Assembly (NCBI GenBank): GCA_964505265.1
Contig: CAZDGN010000014.1
Coordinates: 1 to 46,687 of the forward strand
Source of the DNA: CAILUF01 sp964505265
Lineage (GTDB): Bacteria > Pseudomonadota > Alphaproteobacteria > Rickettsiales > UBA1997
Length of the DNA stretch: 46,687 bases
Reading direction: 5' to 3'
Part shown: piece after piece, positions 17,489 through 26,100 of the stretch
Layout: the number at the start of each line of letters is the position of its first letter
How positions within the stretch are numbered: position 1 is the stretch's first letter
Translations under genes and position numbers: made by a program
Notes under the pieces: generated by a model
Seen by the model: the letters and a program-made list of their open reading frames with translations, nothing else
Told to the model about the DNA's origin: nothing
Database searches by the model: none

Positions 17489-18351
17489 AACTAACAAACT
17501 TTGAATTTTTTGAACCCTTTAATAAACTTAGACAAACAATGAAGGCAGAAACCCTTGGTTCATTCTCTTTAAATTTTAGAGGACAAGGTCTTACAAAAGC
17601 AGAGTTGGATATTTTGGTTAGTAAAGGGATAGATGTTAATTTTGAAGAGATAAATGTTTTAAAAGATGGAACTCTGGCATATAAAGATAGTAGAGTTTTG
17701 GTATATATAAGAGATATACCTGATTACTTAAAACAATATAACAAAGAGGAAATAAGTCTTCCTAAATTTCATTTAGCTTGGTGTAGCACATTGGACTCGA
17801 TGAGGAAAAAAAATAAATTTGGCAAATATGTAGTTTCAACAAAAATTGATGGTAAATTTGAAATATGTCGCATTGGAAATATCAAGAAAAAACACTCTTT
17901 AGAAAAATTAATTGTATGTAGAAATTGTCTTAGAAGTATATCTTTTGAAAATTATGATATGTTAAATCAAAAAAATAAAGATCAAATTGTAAATAATTTT
18001 ACTATCTCTAAATTTTTTGAAAATTATCCAAGACAATTATTTTTAGAGAAGCCAAGGCACAATAACTATACTCAACCATTAAATGAGTATTCAAATAATT
18101 TTAATGAGATAGGTAAAAAACTAAAAGAAAAATTAGGCTGGAAATGCCAATCTTGCGGATTTGTTTTGAATAACAATGGAATGAAGCAATATCTGCATAC
18201 TCATCATATAAATGGCCAAAAAAATGATAACAGAGAAGAAAATTTAAAAATTATTTGTTTAAAATGTCATGCCGAAGAAGATGGTCATAGTCATATGAAA
18301 AATGAAAAATATTGGAAATTTATTAGAATTAAAAAAACTTTAGAAAACTAA
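17485..18351 (+). CDS. zorE: HNH endonuclease, ZorE-like effector
   Basis: This is a 288-residue protein. The C-terminal 75 residues form an HNH nuclease: CQSC (221-224), LHTHHINGQKNDNREENL (237-254) with the catalytic His pair and Asn, and CLKC (258-261) completing a zinc site. A separate C-x-x-C (CRNC, 145-148) lies in the middle. The first 200 residues match no family I know. Its ATGA overlap with the ZorB-like gene and the order motor-motor-HNH fit type II Zorya, where ZorE is the HNH effector cutting or nicking invading DNA. Identity with ZorE is inferred from context and domain; a similarity search is the missing test. Confidence 0.72.
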   Translation: MKLTNFEFFEPFNKLRQTMKAETLGSFSLNFRGQGLTKAELDILVSKGIDVNFEEINVLKDGTLAYKDSRVLVYIRDIPDYLKQYNKEEISLPKFHLAWCSTLDSMRKKNKFGKYVVSTKIDGKFEICRIGNIKKKHSLEKLIVCRNCLRSISFENYDMLNQKNKDQIVNNFTISKFFENYPRQLFLEKPRHNNYTQPLNEYSNNFNEIGKKLKEKLGWKCQSCGFVLNNNGMKQYLHTHHINGQKNDNREENLKIICLKCHAEEDGHSHMKNEKYWKFIRIKKTLEN

Positions 18352-18552
18352 AATTAAATTTTATTATGTTTATTATTTTATTATATTTAACAAAACCTTA
18401 AAGTTAAATATGTTTAAAAATTAAATCATCCTAAAAAAGAAAAAATTATCGATTTGCTTTCCGCTTTACGGGTTCGATTTTTAGAAAAATTGATTGATGA
18501 AAATCTATAATGGTTTTTCAAAATAAACCTAAAAAACTCATGACGACTTTAA

Positions 18553-18649
18553 TCGCACTTTATCTCCCAAAAAACCATCAGCAAGTATAGAAAAAAGCCA
18601 CATCGAAAAGATGATTGGCACCAGTAGAGGTGGATCTCATGAGGTATAA
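18553..18649 (+). pseudogene. 3' fragment of the unknown gene family
   Basis: The fragment is nearly identical to the last 95 bases of the pseudogene at 12146-13039 (CTTTATCTCCCAAAAAACCA onward). It encodes the tail KPSASIEKSHIEKMIGTSRG then GSHEV before TAA. The upstream sequence is unrelated, so only the tail was carried here. The downstream 70 bases resemble those behind the intact gene at 8853. Confidence 0.75.
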
Positions 18650-18759
18650 TAAAATTAAATGTAAAATCGTTTTTCATGATTTTATCTTAAAAAAACCTAA
18701 AAGCGTTTTTTCACCCCTTGACTTCGCTGGAGATAGTGGGCAAAAAAATTATCAAAAAA

Positions 18760-19047
18760 AGCGGTGCCATCAAAAGCGGTGTTATCACCCTCCCCGTGCG
18801 GGAGGGTAAAATTTTTTTTTAACAAAAAAAATTTTGGGAGGGGACGGAAGGCTTAAAATTAAAACTCCAAAGCTAAAATAATTTGATGAAATAATTTTCT
18901 TAAGAAAAAACTCAATTTTAAAAAAAATATAAATTTAAAATATCAAAATTTTCTTTTATAAATATCAATTCCCCCTCCCAAAATTTTTTTATAAAAAAAT
19001 TTTACCCTCCCGCAAGGGGAGGGTGATAACACCACTAGTTTTGCTGG
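18760..19047. mobile_element. MITE-like element, family 1, copy 3
   Basis: The inner arms match the other copies (TAAAATTTTTTT...AAATTTTGGGAGGGG and CCCCCTCCCAAAATTTTTTT), and the centre is nearly that of copy 2. The arm tips differ: CCCTCCC-CGTGC-GGGAGGG on the left and CCCTCCC-GCAAG-GGGAGGG on the right, each its own hairpin and still complementary to each other. The ends GGTGTTATCACC and GGGTGATAACACC are kept. Confidence 0.75.
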
Positions 19048-19189
19048 AGGAAAATTTTACTATTTCAAGCCTTAGGAGGGTGATGAGACCGCTAGTTTTG
19101 CTGGAGAGAAATTTTATCATCTTTTTTTAACAAATCTTGATCTTTAGATGTATTCTTTAATAAATTTAAATATTTAATGACCTTATTTT

Positions 19190-20143
19190 CTAAACCGAAG
19201 GAGTATTTTTTTTAGTTTCTAATAATAAATTTAAATATTTAATTTTTACCTTAATTGGAACCGTTTGATTAAGTATTTTGTTTTTTCCTTTTGTATTATT
19301 TTTATCTATTTTTTCAGCCTCGGTCAGTTGCTCGGCTATTTTGTAGGTCAGCCACAAAAATTTGTCGACAAGTCTATAAATCGAAATATTTTCGTAGAGG
19401 CAATTTTTTTGCGAGTCTTTGGTTGGATCTTCTAGGTTTATTATTTTATTTTCTATTTTTAAACTTTTTATTATGAGATCCAAATATTTTTCTTTTAATT
19501 TTAAGTAGTCAATTTTTTTCTTACAGTTATTACCAACATATTTTAAATCAAGGGCTTTATCATTATTTACGAAACCTCCAATCCCAAATATATTTTTAAA
19601 ATTTTTTCTTTTAAAATTAAAAACTTTTATGTCGGGTTTAAGAATTTCTTTATAAATAAAAGCACCAACCAAAACATTCAAATCATATATTGGCAAGGCA
19701 TTTTCTAGGTAATTTACCTCATTATACCAATGAAAATATTTACTGAAAAATGATCGAACCTCGTTAATTTTTTTGCCTTCTCTTTTATTGAGATCTTTAA
19801 TTTTATTAAGAGCATTTTGAATTGATTCCACCGAATATTTATTGTCTTCCTCTGTAATAATTTCAATTATTTTTCCAATTTTATTAATTTGAGTTGAATA
19901 CATAGAATTTAAAATTCCAACCCTAGCTTTTATAGCTAAGTCTTTTTCATCTTTATTTTCATTAAACAAATTATATAACATAACATCATTCTCCACATAT
20001 TCGTCAAAAACGCCCCAAACCTTTGTATAAAAATCTTTTAGAAAGGCAAGAGAACCATTTTCGACTCCTCCTTCATAATTGATAATTTCATCAATTGATG
20101 GATAGTATTTAATAAAATTTTCAAATGAAATTGAATCTGCCAT
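19190..20143 (-). CDS. Hypothetical cytoplasmic protein
   Basis: This is a 317-residue helical, Lys-rich protein with no signal peptide or membrane segment. One stretch, VRSFFSKYFHWYNEVNYLEN followed by ALPIYDLNV (about 125-153), resembles the 'SKY...H...YPIYD' pattern in several uncharacterised bacterial proteins; I cannot attach a function to it. It is convergent with the Zorya-like operon across the repeat region and ends in TAG. It may be part of the defence cluster, on position only. Confidence 0.6.
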   Translation of the reverse strand: MADSISFENFIKYYPSIDEIINYEGGVENGSLAFLKDFYTKVWGVFDEYVENDVMLYNLFNENKDEKDLAIKARVGILNSMYSTQINKIGKIIEIITEEDNKYSVESIQNALNKIKDLNKREGKKINEVRSFFSKYFHWYNEVNYLENALPIYDLNVLVGAFIYKEILKPDIKVFNFKRKNFKNIFGIGGFVNNDKALDLKYVGNNCKKKIDYLKLKEKYLDLIIKSLKIENKIINLEDPTKDSQKNCLYENISIYRLVDKFLWLTYKIAEQLTEAEKIDKNNTKGKNKILNQTVPIKVKIKYLNLLLETKKNTPSV

Positions 20144-20332
20144 AAAGTATAATATTTATATTGAAACTAAGAAACTATAAAGTTTGTAGTGATTATTAAC
20201 TATAAATTTTTTTATTATAGAAAAAACTAATAAATTTAATTTAAAAATTCACAAAAATTTTTGTTTCAAATTAGCAAATTTAATAAAAAATATTCACAAT
20301 TTTTTTTTGAAAATAAAATTTATGATGTAATT

Positions 20333-20341
20333 TGCTATAAT
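20333..20341 (+). promoter_or_regulatory. Extended -10 promoter
   Basis: TGCTATAAT is a perfect extended -10 box (TG-n-TATAAT) directed to the right. There is no good -35 at 17 bp, but extended -10 promoters can do without. No ORF starts shortly downstream, so it may drive a non-coding transcript. Confidence 0.35.
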
Positions 20342-20927
20342 TGCTAGAGCTATGATTTTATTGACCTCGCCAAGACTAATTCATTTTTAATTAAATTGCT
20401 AAATAAGTCGATTTTAAAACCAATTAATAATAAATCTAAAATAATTAAGTTGCAAAGGCTTGCTAAATAAGGCTTTGTGGCGATGAATTAAATTTATTAT
20501 TGCAATTCTCTCTTAATAAAACCTTGAGAGTCATTGTAAATATTGATTGTAAAAATATTTAGTCAAAAAATAATATTTAAATATGGTTTCTAACTTCAAT
20601 GAAATCAATGCTTAAACCGCCGAGAATTATTTAATCACAATTATAATATCTTACCAAAACCGCAATTCAAAAGGTTTCAAGTTGGTTGCCAATAAATTAT
20701 TATTTAATTATATTTCTATAAAACCGCTATTTTCAAGGCTTTAAGAGGTCTATTATTAAGGCAAACAAAAATTCTAAAATTATGATTTATTTTTTAAATT
20801 TTTATTTTTTTTTATAAAAATTTTTTTAAATTTATTTTAAATAAAATTGTAAAAAATTTACTCAAGCCAATAAAATAGCTATTCTGTGATATATTAAAAA
20901 TATTCAAAAAAAAATAAAAAAAAGATA

Positions 20928-20956
20928 TTGACAATAATATTATGTTTCTTTAATAT
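20928..20956 (+). promoter_or_regulatory. Sigma70-type promoter
   Basis: TTGACA (20928-20933), a 17-bp spacer and TAATAT (20951-20956) form a near-perfect vegetative promoter, the best in the window. Transcription should begin near 20963, 25 bases before the ATG of the small ORF at 20988, and could run through the hairpin and repeat elements towards the RTX gene. Confidence 0.6.
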
Positions 20957-20987
20957 ATTTAATAGTTAATCACCAATAATAAATTTT

Positions 20988-21197
20988 ATGAAACCCATTA
21001 TCTTTAAAACTTTCAAAGTTTTTTCTAACCTTTGGTTAGCTTTATTCAAAAAAATTTCCTACCAAAAAATTTTCGATTTTAAATATAACCATATTTTTTT
21101 GGGCTTTTACGGATTATTATTTGTAAAATTTTTACAATTTAATTTTTCAAACCAATCCTTATTTCTAAACATAAAATTAAAATCAGAATATGGATAA
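20988..21197 (+). CDS. Possible small basic protein
   Basis: This 69-codon ORF begins MKPIIFKTFKVFSNLWLAL. It is rich in Phe, Lys, Ile and Leu, with a hydrophobic middle (HIFLGFYGLLFVKFLQF). It directly follows the strong promoter but has no clear ribosome-binding site and resembles no family I know. AT-rich non-coding DNA readily gives such ORFs, so it is kept only for its position. Confidence 0.25.
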   Translation: MKPIIFKTFKVFSNLWLALFKKISYQKIFDFKYNHIFLGFYGLLFVKFLQFNFSNQSLFLNIKLKSEYG

Positions 21198-21207
21198 ACA
21201 TAATAAT

Positions 21208-21325
21208 CATAGGTTCATTTATGGGTTTGTAGAGAGTATAGTTATAATTGTAACAGCATAAATTAGGGGCTTCTCCACTTATAAACCTCTAATGGTCTTT
21301 CTACAAACTCTTATATGAACCTATG
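21208..21325. repeat. 118-nt long hairpin element
   Basis: The outer arms CATAGGTTCAT (21208-21218) and ATGAACCTATG (21315-21325) are exact complements. GGTTTGTAGA and TCTACAAAC pair further in. An inner stem TTAGGGG/CCTCTAA sits at the top. It begins 10 bases after the small ORF and has no following T run, so it is more likely a structured RNA or palindromic element than a terminator. Confidence 0.65.
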
Positions 21326-21390
21326 CATTATCAAAACTTCAAACTACCAAATTTTTTAAAGATTTAAACTTTTAGCAACTGCAAAAATAA

Positions 21391-21570
21391 AGGTTTTACA
21401 GTGTAAATTTAATTCTAGCTATTAAGTGTAGAGGCAATAAATATAAAGTTTTACGGCATAAATATAATTTATAGAGTATGGGTTAAATGTTAGGTTTTTA
21501 CAGTGTAAATTTAACACTAGCTATTAAGTGCCAAGTCAAGAACTATAAGGTTTTACTTCGCATATTTCAT
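21391..21570 (+). repeat. Iterated AGGTTTTAC motif
   Basis: Two good copies (21391-21428 and 21492-21530) share AGGTTTTACAGTGTAAATTT and CTAGCTATTAAGTG. Two degenerate copies begin near 21446 (AAGTTTTACGGCATAAAT) and 21547 (AAGGTTTTACTTCGCAT). Spacing is 46-56 bp. Each good copy contains the small inverted pair TTTAC/GTAAA. They could be protein-binding iterons or worn tandem copies. Confidence 0.5.
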
Positions 21571-21758
21571 AGCTGATATTTTTTGCAAAAATTGTTTATG
21601 TTTTAAATCTAAATTTTGGTAAATATTTCAAATTATAAATGCCTATTAAACTATAAAAGAAGGCTTGTTGATAATATTTTAAATTATCGACCAAATATAA
21701 AAAGGATTTATTAATATTTTACAAATTTACTATGAGCAAAATTAGAGTTTAATTTTTG

Positions 21759-21943
21759 ATGTTAAAGAGTTTGGTTCGCAATTTGGAAAATATTTTTTGG
21801 GGTTGCATTTTTATATTAACCTTGTTGCGAATCCAAAAGTAGGAATTGTTAAAAGCAATTTAGCATATTTCGTTAAATTATATTAGTTGCACGGTGTCCC
21901 TAATTTTTTTAATGAGATGTTAAATTCTTTTAACATTCTTGCT
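21759..21943 (+). ncRNA. Two-helix element, copy A (candidate structured RNA)
   Basis: Helix 1 pairs TTTGGTTCGCAA (21770-21781) with TTGCGAATCCAAA (21825-21837), 12 pairs with one bulged base. Helix 2 pairs AGTAGGAATTGTTAAAAG (21838-21855) with CTTTTAACATTCTTGCT (21927-21943). The same two-stem layout occurs at 21985 and 22675 with different but pairing bases. Its orientation is taken from the nearby rightward promoter and is uncertain. Confidence 0.45.
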
Positions 21944-21984
21944 AAAACATATAAAGATTGGTTTGTAAATAATATTTATTAATG

Positions 21985-22115
21985 AAAACGAGTTTGGTTT
22001 AGGTGAATTTTTTACTATATCGGTCCTGTTATTGATAAATAAATTTCATCTTAAATCCAAGGACAGGCTTTGTTAAAAGTGATTTTCGATTAACCTCCTT
22101 TTAACAAGCCTGTTT
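21985..22115 (+). ncRNA. Two-helix element, copy B
   Basis: Helix 1 pairs TTTGGTTTAGGTGAA (21993-22007) with TTCATCTTAAATCCAA (22045-22060), with a G-U pair and bulges. Helix 2 pairs ACAGGCTTTGTTAAAAG (22063-22079) with CTTTTAACAAGCCTGT (22098-22113), 16 pairs with one bulge. Compared with copy A, both sides of helix 1 have changed together. Confidence 0.45.
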
Positions 22116-22133
22116 AAATGAATGATTGGTTTT

Positions 22134-22525
22134 AAATATTTCTCGAGACTGATTGCTGATTTATTGGCAAGTCTGAGTATTTTAATATCTAGATTTGCAT
22201 TCAAGGAGGGATTAATGGAGAGAGGTTTTAAGAGTGTTTAAGGAGTATTTTGAGGGGTAATTTTGAGGTAAGTTTTATAAGAATATTTTTAAAAATAAAA
22301 GCTATGCAATATTTAACAAAATTATTAATTATTTTTTTAAATATTTCTCGAGACCGATTGCTGATTTATTGGCAAACCTTAAGTAATTTAATATCCCGAT
22401 TTTCATTTAGGGAGGGATTAAGGGAGAGAGGTTTTAAGAGTGTTTCAGGAGTATTTTGAGGGGTAATTTTGAGGAAAGTTTTATAAGAATATTTTTAAAA
22501 ATAAAAGTTATGCGATATTTAGAAA
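22134..22525. repeat. 205-bp direct duplication
   Basis: Two copies, starting near 22137 and 22342, share most of about 185 bp: ATATTTCTCGAGAC, GATTGCTGATTTATTGGCAA, a purine-rich part with GAGAGAGGTTTTAAGAGTGTTT, then TATTTTGAGGGGTAATTTTG and ATAAGAATATTTTTAAAAAT. Differences are scattered single bases. There is no open frame common to both copies. Confidence 0.85.
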
Positions 22526-22674
22526 TTTTGTTAAAAAGGGGGTTTATTTACTTTTGATATTTAAGTTTTTTTATGGACTGAATTTGATTTATTAAATTTT
22601 TTTGAAATTTTCGATGATCAAAATCTAATTTTTTAAAAATTCCTTTAAATAATTAATTAAAAATTTGTGATATT

Positions 22675-22832
22675 GATGTTAAGAGGTTTGGTTCGTGTTA
22701 TGAGGATATATATTTATATGGTAGTAAGTTTTATATTTGAGTCATAAGCGAATCCAAAGGCAGGCATTTGGCTATTTGCTTAGGTGTTTAGGCTATTAAA
22801 CTTAAATCTAAATAAAATAGTCGATGCCTGTT
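22675..22832 (+). ncRNA. Two-helix element, copy C
   Basis: Helix 1 pairs TTTGGTTCGTGTTATGA (22687-22703) with TCATAAGCGAATCCAAA (22742-22758). Helix 2 pairs CAGGCAT (22761-22767) with ATGCCTG (22824-22830) and CTATTT (22772-22777) with AAATAG (22815-22820). The leader GATGTTAA-GAG matches copy A. It lies about 360 bp upstream of the RTX start. Confidence 0.45.
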
Positions 22833-23081
22833 TAAAATTATTGGGCAAATATCGATAATGGCTAAAATTTATAGCAATTCTTGATGTTATTGCCAAGGAA
22901 AAATTATTTCTGGTAATAAAGTTTTTATGAATCAGATATAGGATAAATTGAAATTAAAAACCCCCTCAATATGGTAAAATTTTGTTATTAAAATTTTAAT
23001 ATTTAATTCCATTTATGTAAAAAATGACAAATCAAGATGAATATTTTTGTGATAAAATCTATAAAATGAATTTGGATATGC

Positions 23082-23112
23082 AAAAATCCTAAAAGCTTTT
23101 TTAAGATTTTTT
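23082..23112. terminator. AT-rich hairpin with T run
   Basis: AAAAATC (23082-23088) pairs with GATTTTT (23105-23111), around the inner palindrome AAAAGCTTTT, and T residues follow. The stem is weak in G/C. It could end transcripts from the non-coding region or attenuate read-through into the RTX gene. Confidence 0.3.
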
Positions 23113-23194
23113 ATTAAAATATGATGGTTAATTTGAAATTCTTATGCATTTTTTGTGGAAATATTATAACACTAAAACATTGTAAAACAAAGCT

Positions 23195-26100
23195 ATGAGT
23201 GAAGGTAAAATTTATTTAAGAACTAAGGATGTGATTGATGTTTATGGCTCAGAAAATCTTGATCCTCAACATTCATATTTAATTGCTGAATTTGACAATA
23301 AACAATATATTTTAAGGGCGGGTCCAAGCGGAGAAAATCCATTTGGCGATGGTGGCAATCCATTAATTGGAAATCTGTATTTCACTGGGGCGGGGGATTT
23401 GATTGAATATAGTCCAACAAATTCTAAATCGACTCACCATGACTGGGATTATGAAGGTAACCACAATTCTTTTGAGATATTTGCAGGAAATAATGAGGAG
23501 GTGAAAAATCTGTTTAACAAATTAAGATTTGAAGCATTAAAAATTAATGAAAAAAATTATGATTATCGCTGGAATAATCAAAATTGTAATACCGCACTAA
23601 ATTATGTGATTAAACAATCTCAATTAAATGTGAATTTTAATAATCTATACGATAAATCTAACCAGAAATTATGGATGATAGGTAGCGATGGTATTTTAAA
23701 AGATACTTATAATCCAAGCTTAAATACTTCATTAAATTCATTATTTGAATTTTTAGATAATTTTGAGTTTGAAAATTTAAACATAGATTTAAATAATCGC
23801 ATATCAATTGAAAAATCTCCTTTTATCAATATTTTTAGCGATAGTGGAGCAATTGCGAGTGACGCTATTTTTATTGACGAAAATCTAAATGTTATAAGTA
23901 AAAATAAAGCTATTTTCTCAATTTCTAATCCAAATAATTCAAAAAATTATAGCTTTATTCGAAGCGAGGCTTTGGTTTTAGAAAAATCTGGCACGATTTC
24001 TAGTCTTGAATCAATAATTAGCAATTTTAAAGATAAAATTAACATTATCCATGATTATGTTGAAAATTCCGTTAATGATATAGTTAATGAATTTAAGTCC
24101 CTAGAAAATATTGATTCAATTCTTCTTGATATAAATTCAGGAATTGCTCAAAAGCAAAATATTACCAAAATAGCTGAAAATATTAGTACCAAAATTTCGG
24201 TTAAAAATTTTGTGGAAAAAACTCAAAATCAAATATTATTTAATACCGAAGATTATAATAAAATTTTAAATGGTGAATTTGATAAATTAAGCCTCGAGGG
24301 TAAAAAAACTCTAAACTTTATTCAAAATAATAATTCTTACAAAATCGGCTATAATGTTGTGGTTTCGATATTGACTGAAATGGCAATTAAAGGTGATTTA
24401 AACTCTCAAGATTATGGTAATATAACGTTAAATGCGTTTTCGCAATCATTGGCAAGTTTGGCGGTTGAAAAAACTATGGAAAAATTAATTAATGATCCAA
24501 ATTCTCTTCTCAAAAGTCAAGTTTCATCGGGTCTAGGATACGGAATTTCTCATATTATTTCATCTGCTGTAAAAGATTTTTATGCTGATGACAAAATGAA
24601 TTCTCATCAATGGATGAGTACCTTATCAACGGCTGGGGTGGTTGGGGCTTCTGCAACCCTGGGTTCGGTGATCGCGAGCGCTCTTTATGCTGGCTCCTTT
24701 GCCGGTCCAATAGGTTCAGCAGTAGCGGTGATACTTGCCTATTCATTAATGGGGGGCAAAATATTGGAAGAGGGTGAATATTTTGAAAAGATTGCCTCTT
24801 ATTCATCGCAAATAAACACAAATAATCTTGATTATGATTTTTATGTAAGAAATTATCAAGGTGCAATCATAAAAACCAATAATAATTCCAATGATAATTT
24901 ATATGGAAATATTGGAAGCGATAGTTTAGTTGGAAATTTTTTAAATAATTCTATTTATGGCAATGGTGGAAATGATCAATTGATTGGCTATGAAGGTAAT
25001 GATATTTTAAATGGAGGCGAGGGTTCTGATTGGCTCAATGGTGGCATCGGAAATGATTATTTGGTTGGAGGTTTGGGCGGGGATATTATTTATGGAGGAT
25101 TTGGCGATGATATAATTTTTGATTTCGAGCCAAATAATAAAAGTCAAATTATTGAAAATGATGAAGATTTAATTAATGCTGGTTTTGGTAATGATATTAT
25201 TTATTGCCAAGGAGGGGACGATATAATTTTTGGTGGGAGCGGAGATGATGAAATAAATGGTGGAGATGGTGCGGATTTAATAATTTCAGGAGAAGGAAAG
25301 AATAATATTAGTGGCGAAGATGGTAATGATAAAATTTTTGCAGGAAATTATGGCGATTACATTCAAGGAAATTCCGGATCTGATGAAGTTTTTGGAGGAA
25401 ATGGTAATGATTTTATAGATGGTGGTAGCGATGATGATTATATTGATGGTGGTAGCGGAGTTGATTTAATTTTTGGCGGATCTGGTAATGATATTATTTT
25501 TGCTGGAGAGAGTTTATTTAAGAATCGGGTTTTTGATTATCAAAATTCAATTCATGGCGAAATTGGTAATGATTTTTTGATTGGCTCTAATGACAATGAT
25601 TTAATTTCTGATGGGTCGGGAGATGATACAATTTATGGGAAAAAAGGTGATGATAAAATTATATTGGGGGAAGGAAATAATCTGGTAATTTTTAATATTG
25701 GTGACGGCAGCGATCAAATTATTTTAAATGAATTTTCAGATAAAAATTTAGTAAAAAGTCAGCAAAATTCTTTAAATATTATAAATTCCAACGATTTAGA
25801 AATAAATCCAAAGGATATATTGCTATCAAAAATCAATAATGATCTTGTAATTGAAGTTTTGTCTTTAGAGGGTTCGCAAGATAGAATTCTTATAGAAAAT
25901 CAGTTTCTAGATAAAGAAAATTTACAAAATATAATTTTTAAAAATATCATTCTAAACGATAATATTTTAATTGATTTAAATAAAATTAAAATCTTAAATG
26001 ATGGGAAAATTGAATATTTTACAAGCAATGATTTTAATCAAAAAATTATTGAAAATATCAATGAATTAAAGCATCACGATGAACAATATAATATTGTCAA

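Larger units (their letters stand above)
18352..19189. other. Intergenic region with gene fragment and MITE
   Basis: The first 200 bases are AT-rich, with a short open remnant (about 18425-18510, KPKKEKIIDLLSALRV...) that has no start. Then come the 3' fragment of the unknown gene family (18553-18649), its shared 3' flank and a MITE of family 1 (18760-19047). An extra MITE right-end piece (GAGGGTGATGAGACCGCTAG, about 19076-19095) follows. A direct link between this fragment's flank and the MITE suggests they moved or were copied together. Confidence 0.6.
20144..23194. other. 3-kb non-coding region with promoters, repeats and predicted RNA structures
   Basis: There is no substantial gene in 3.05 kb, in contrast to the dense coding on its right. 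The separately listed contents are two promoter-like sites (20333, 20928), a possible 69-codon ORF, a 118-nt hairpin, an iterated motif, three copies of a two-helix element, a 205-bp direct duplication and a hairpin with a T run before the RTX gene. The part between 20350 and 20900 is AT-rich with nothing I can name. Together these look like a region producing non-coding transcripts or a long leader for the RTX gene. Confidence 0.6.

Noticed and set aside
22250..22459. 69-codon plus-strand ORF
   Set aside because: It spans the junction of the 205-bp duplication and lacks a start signal or resemblance to any family.
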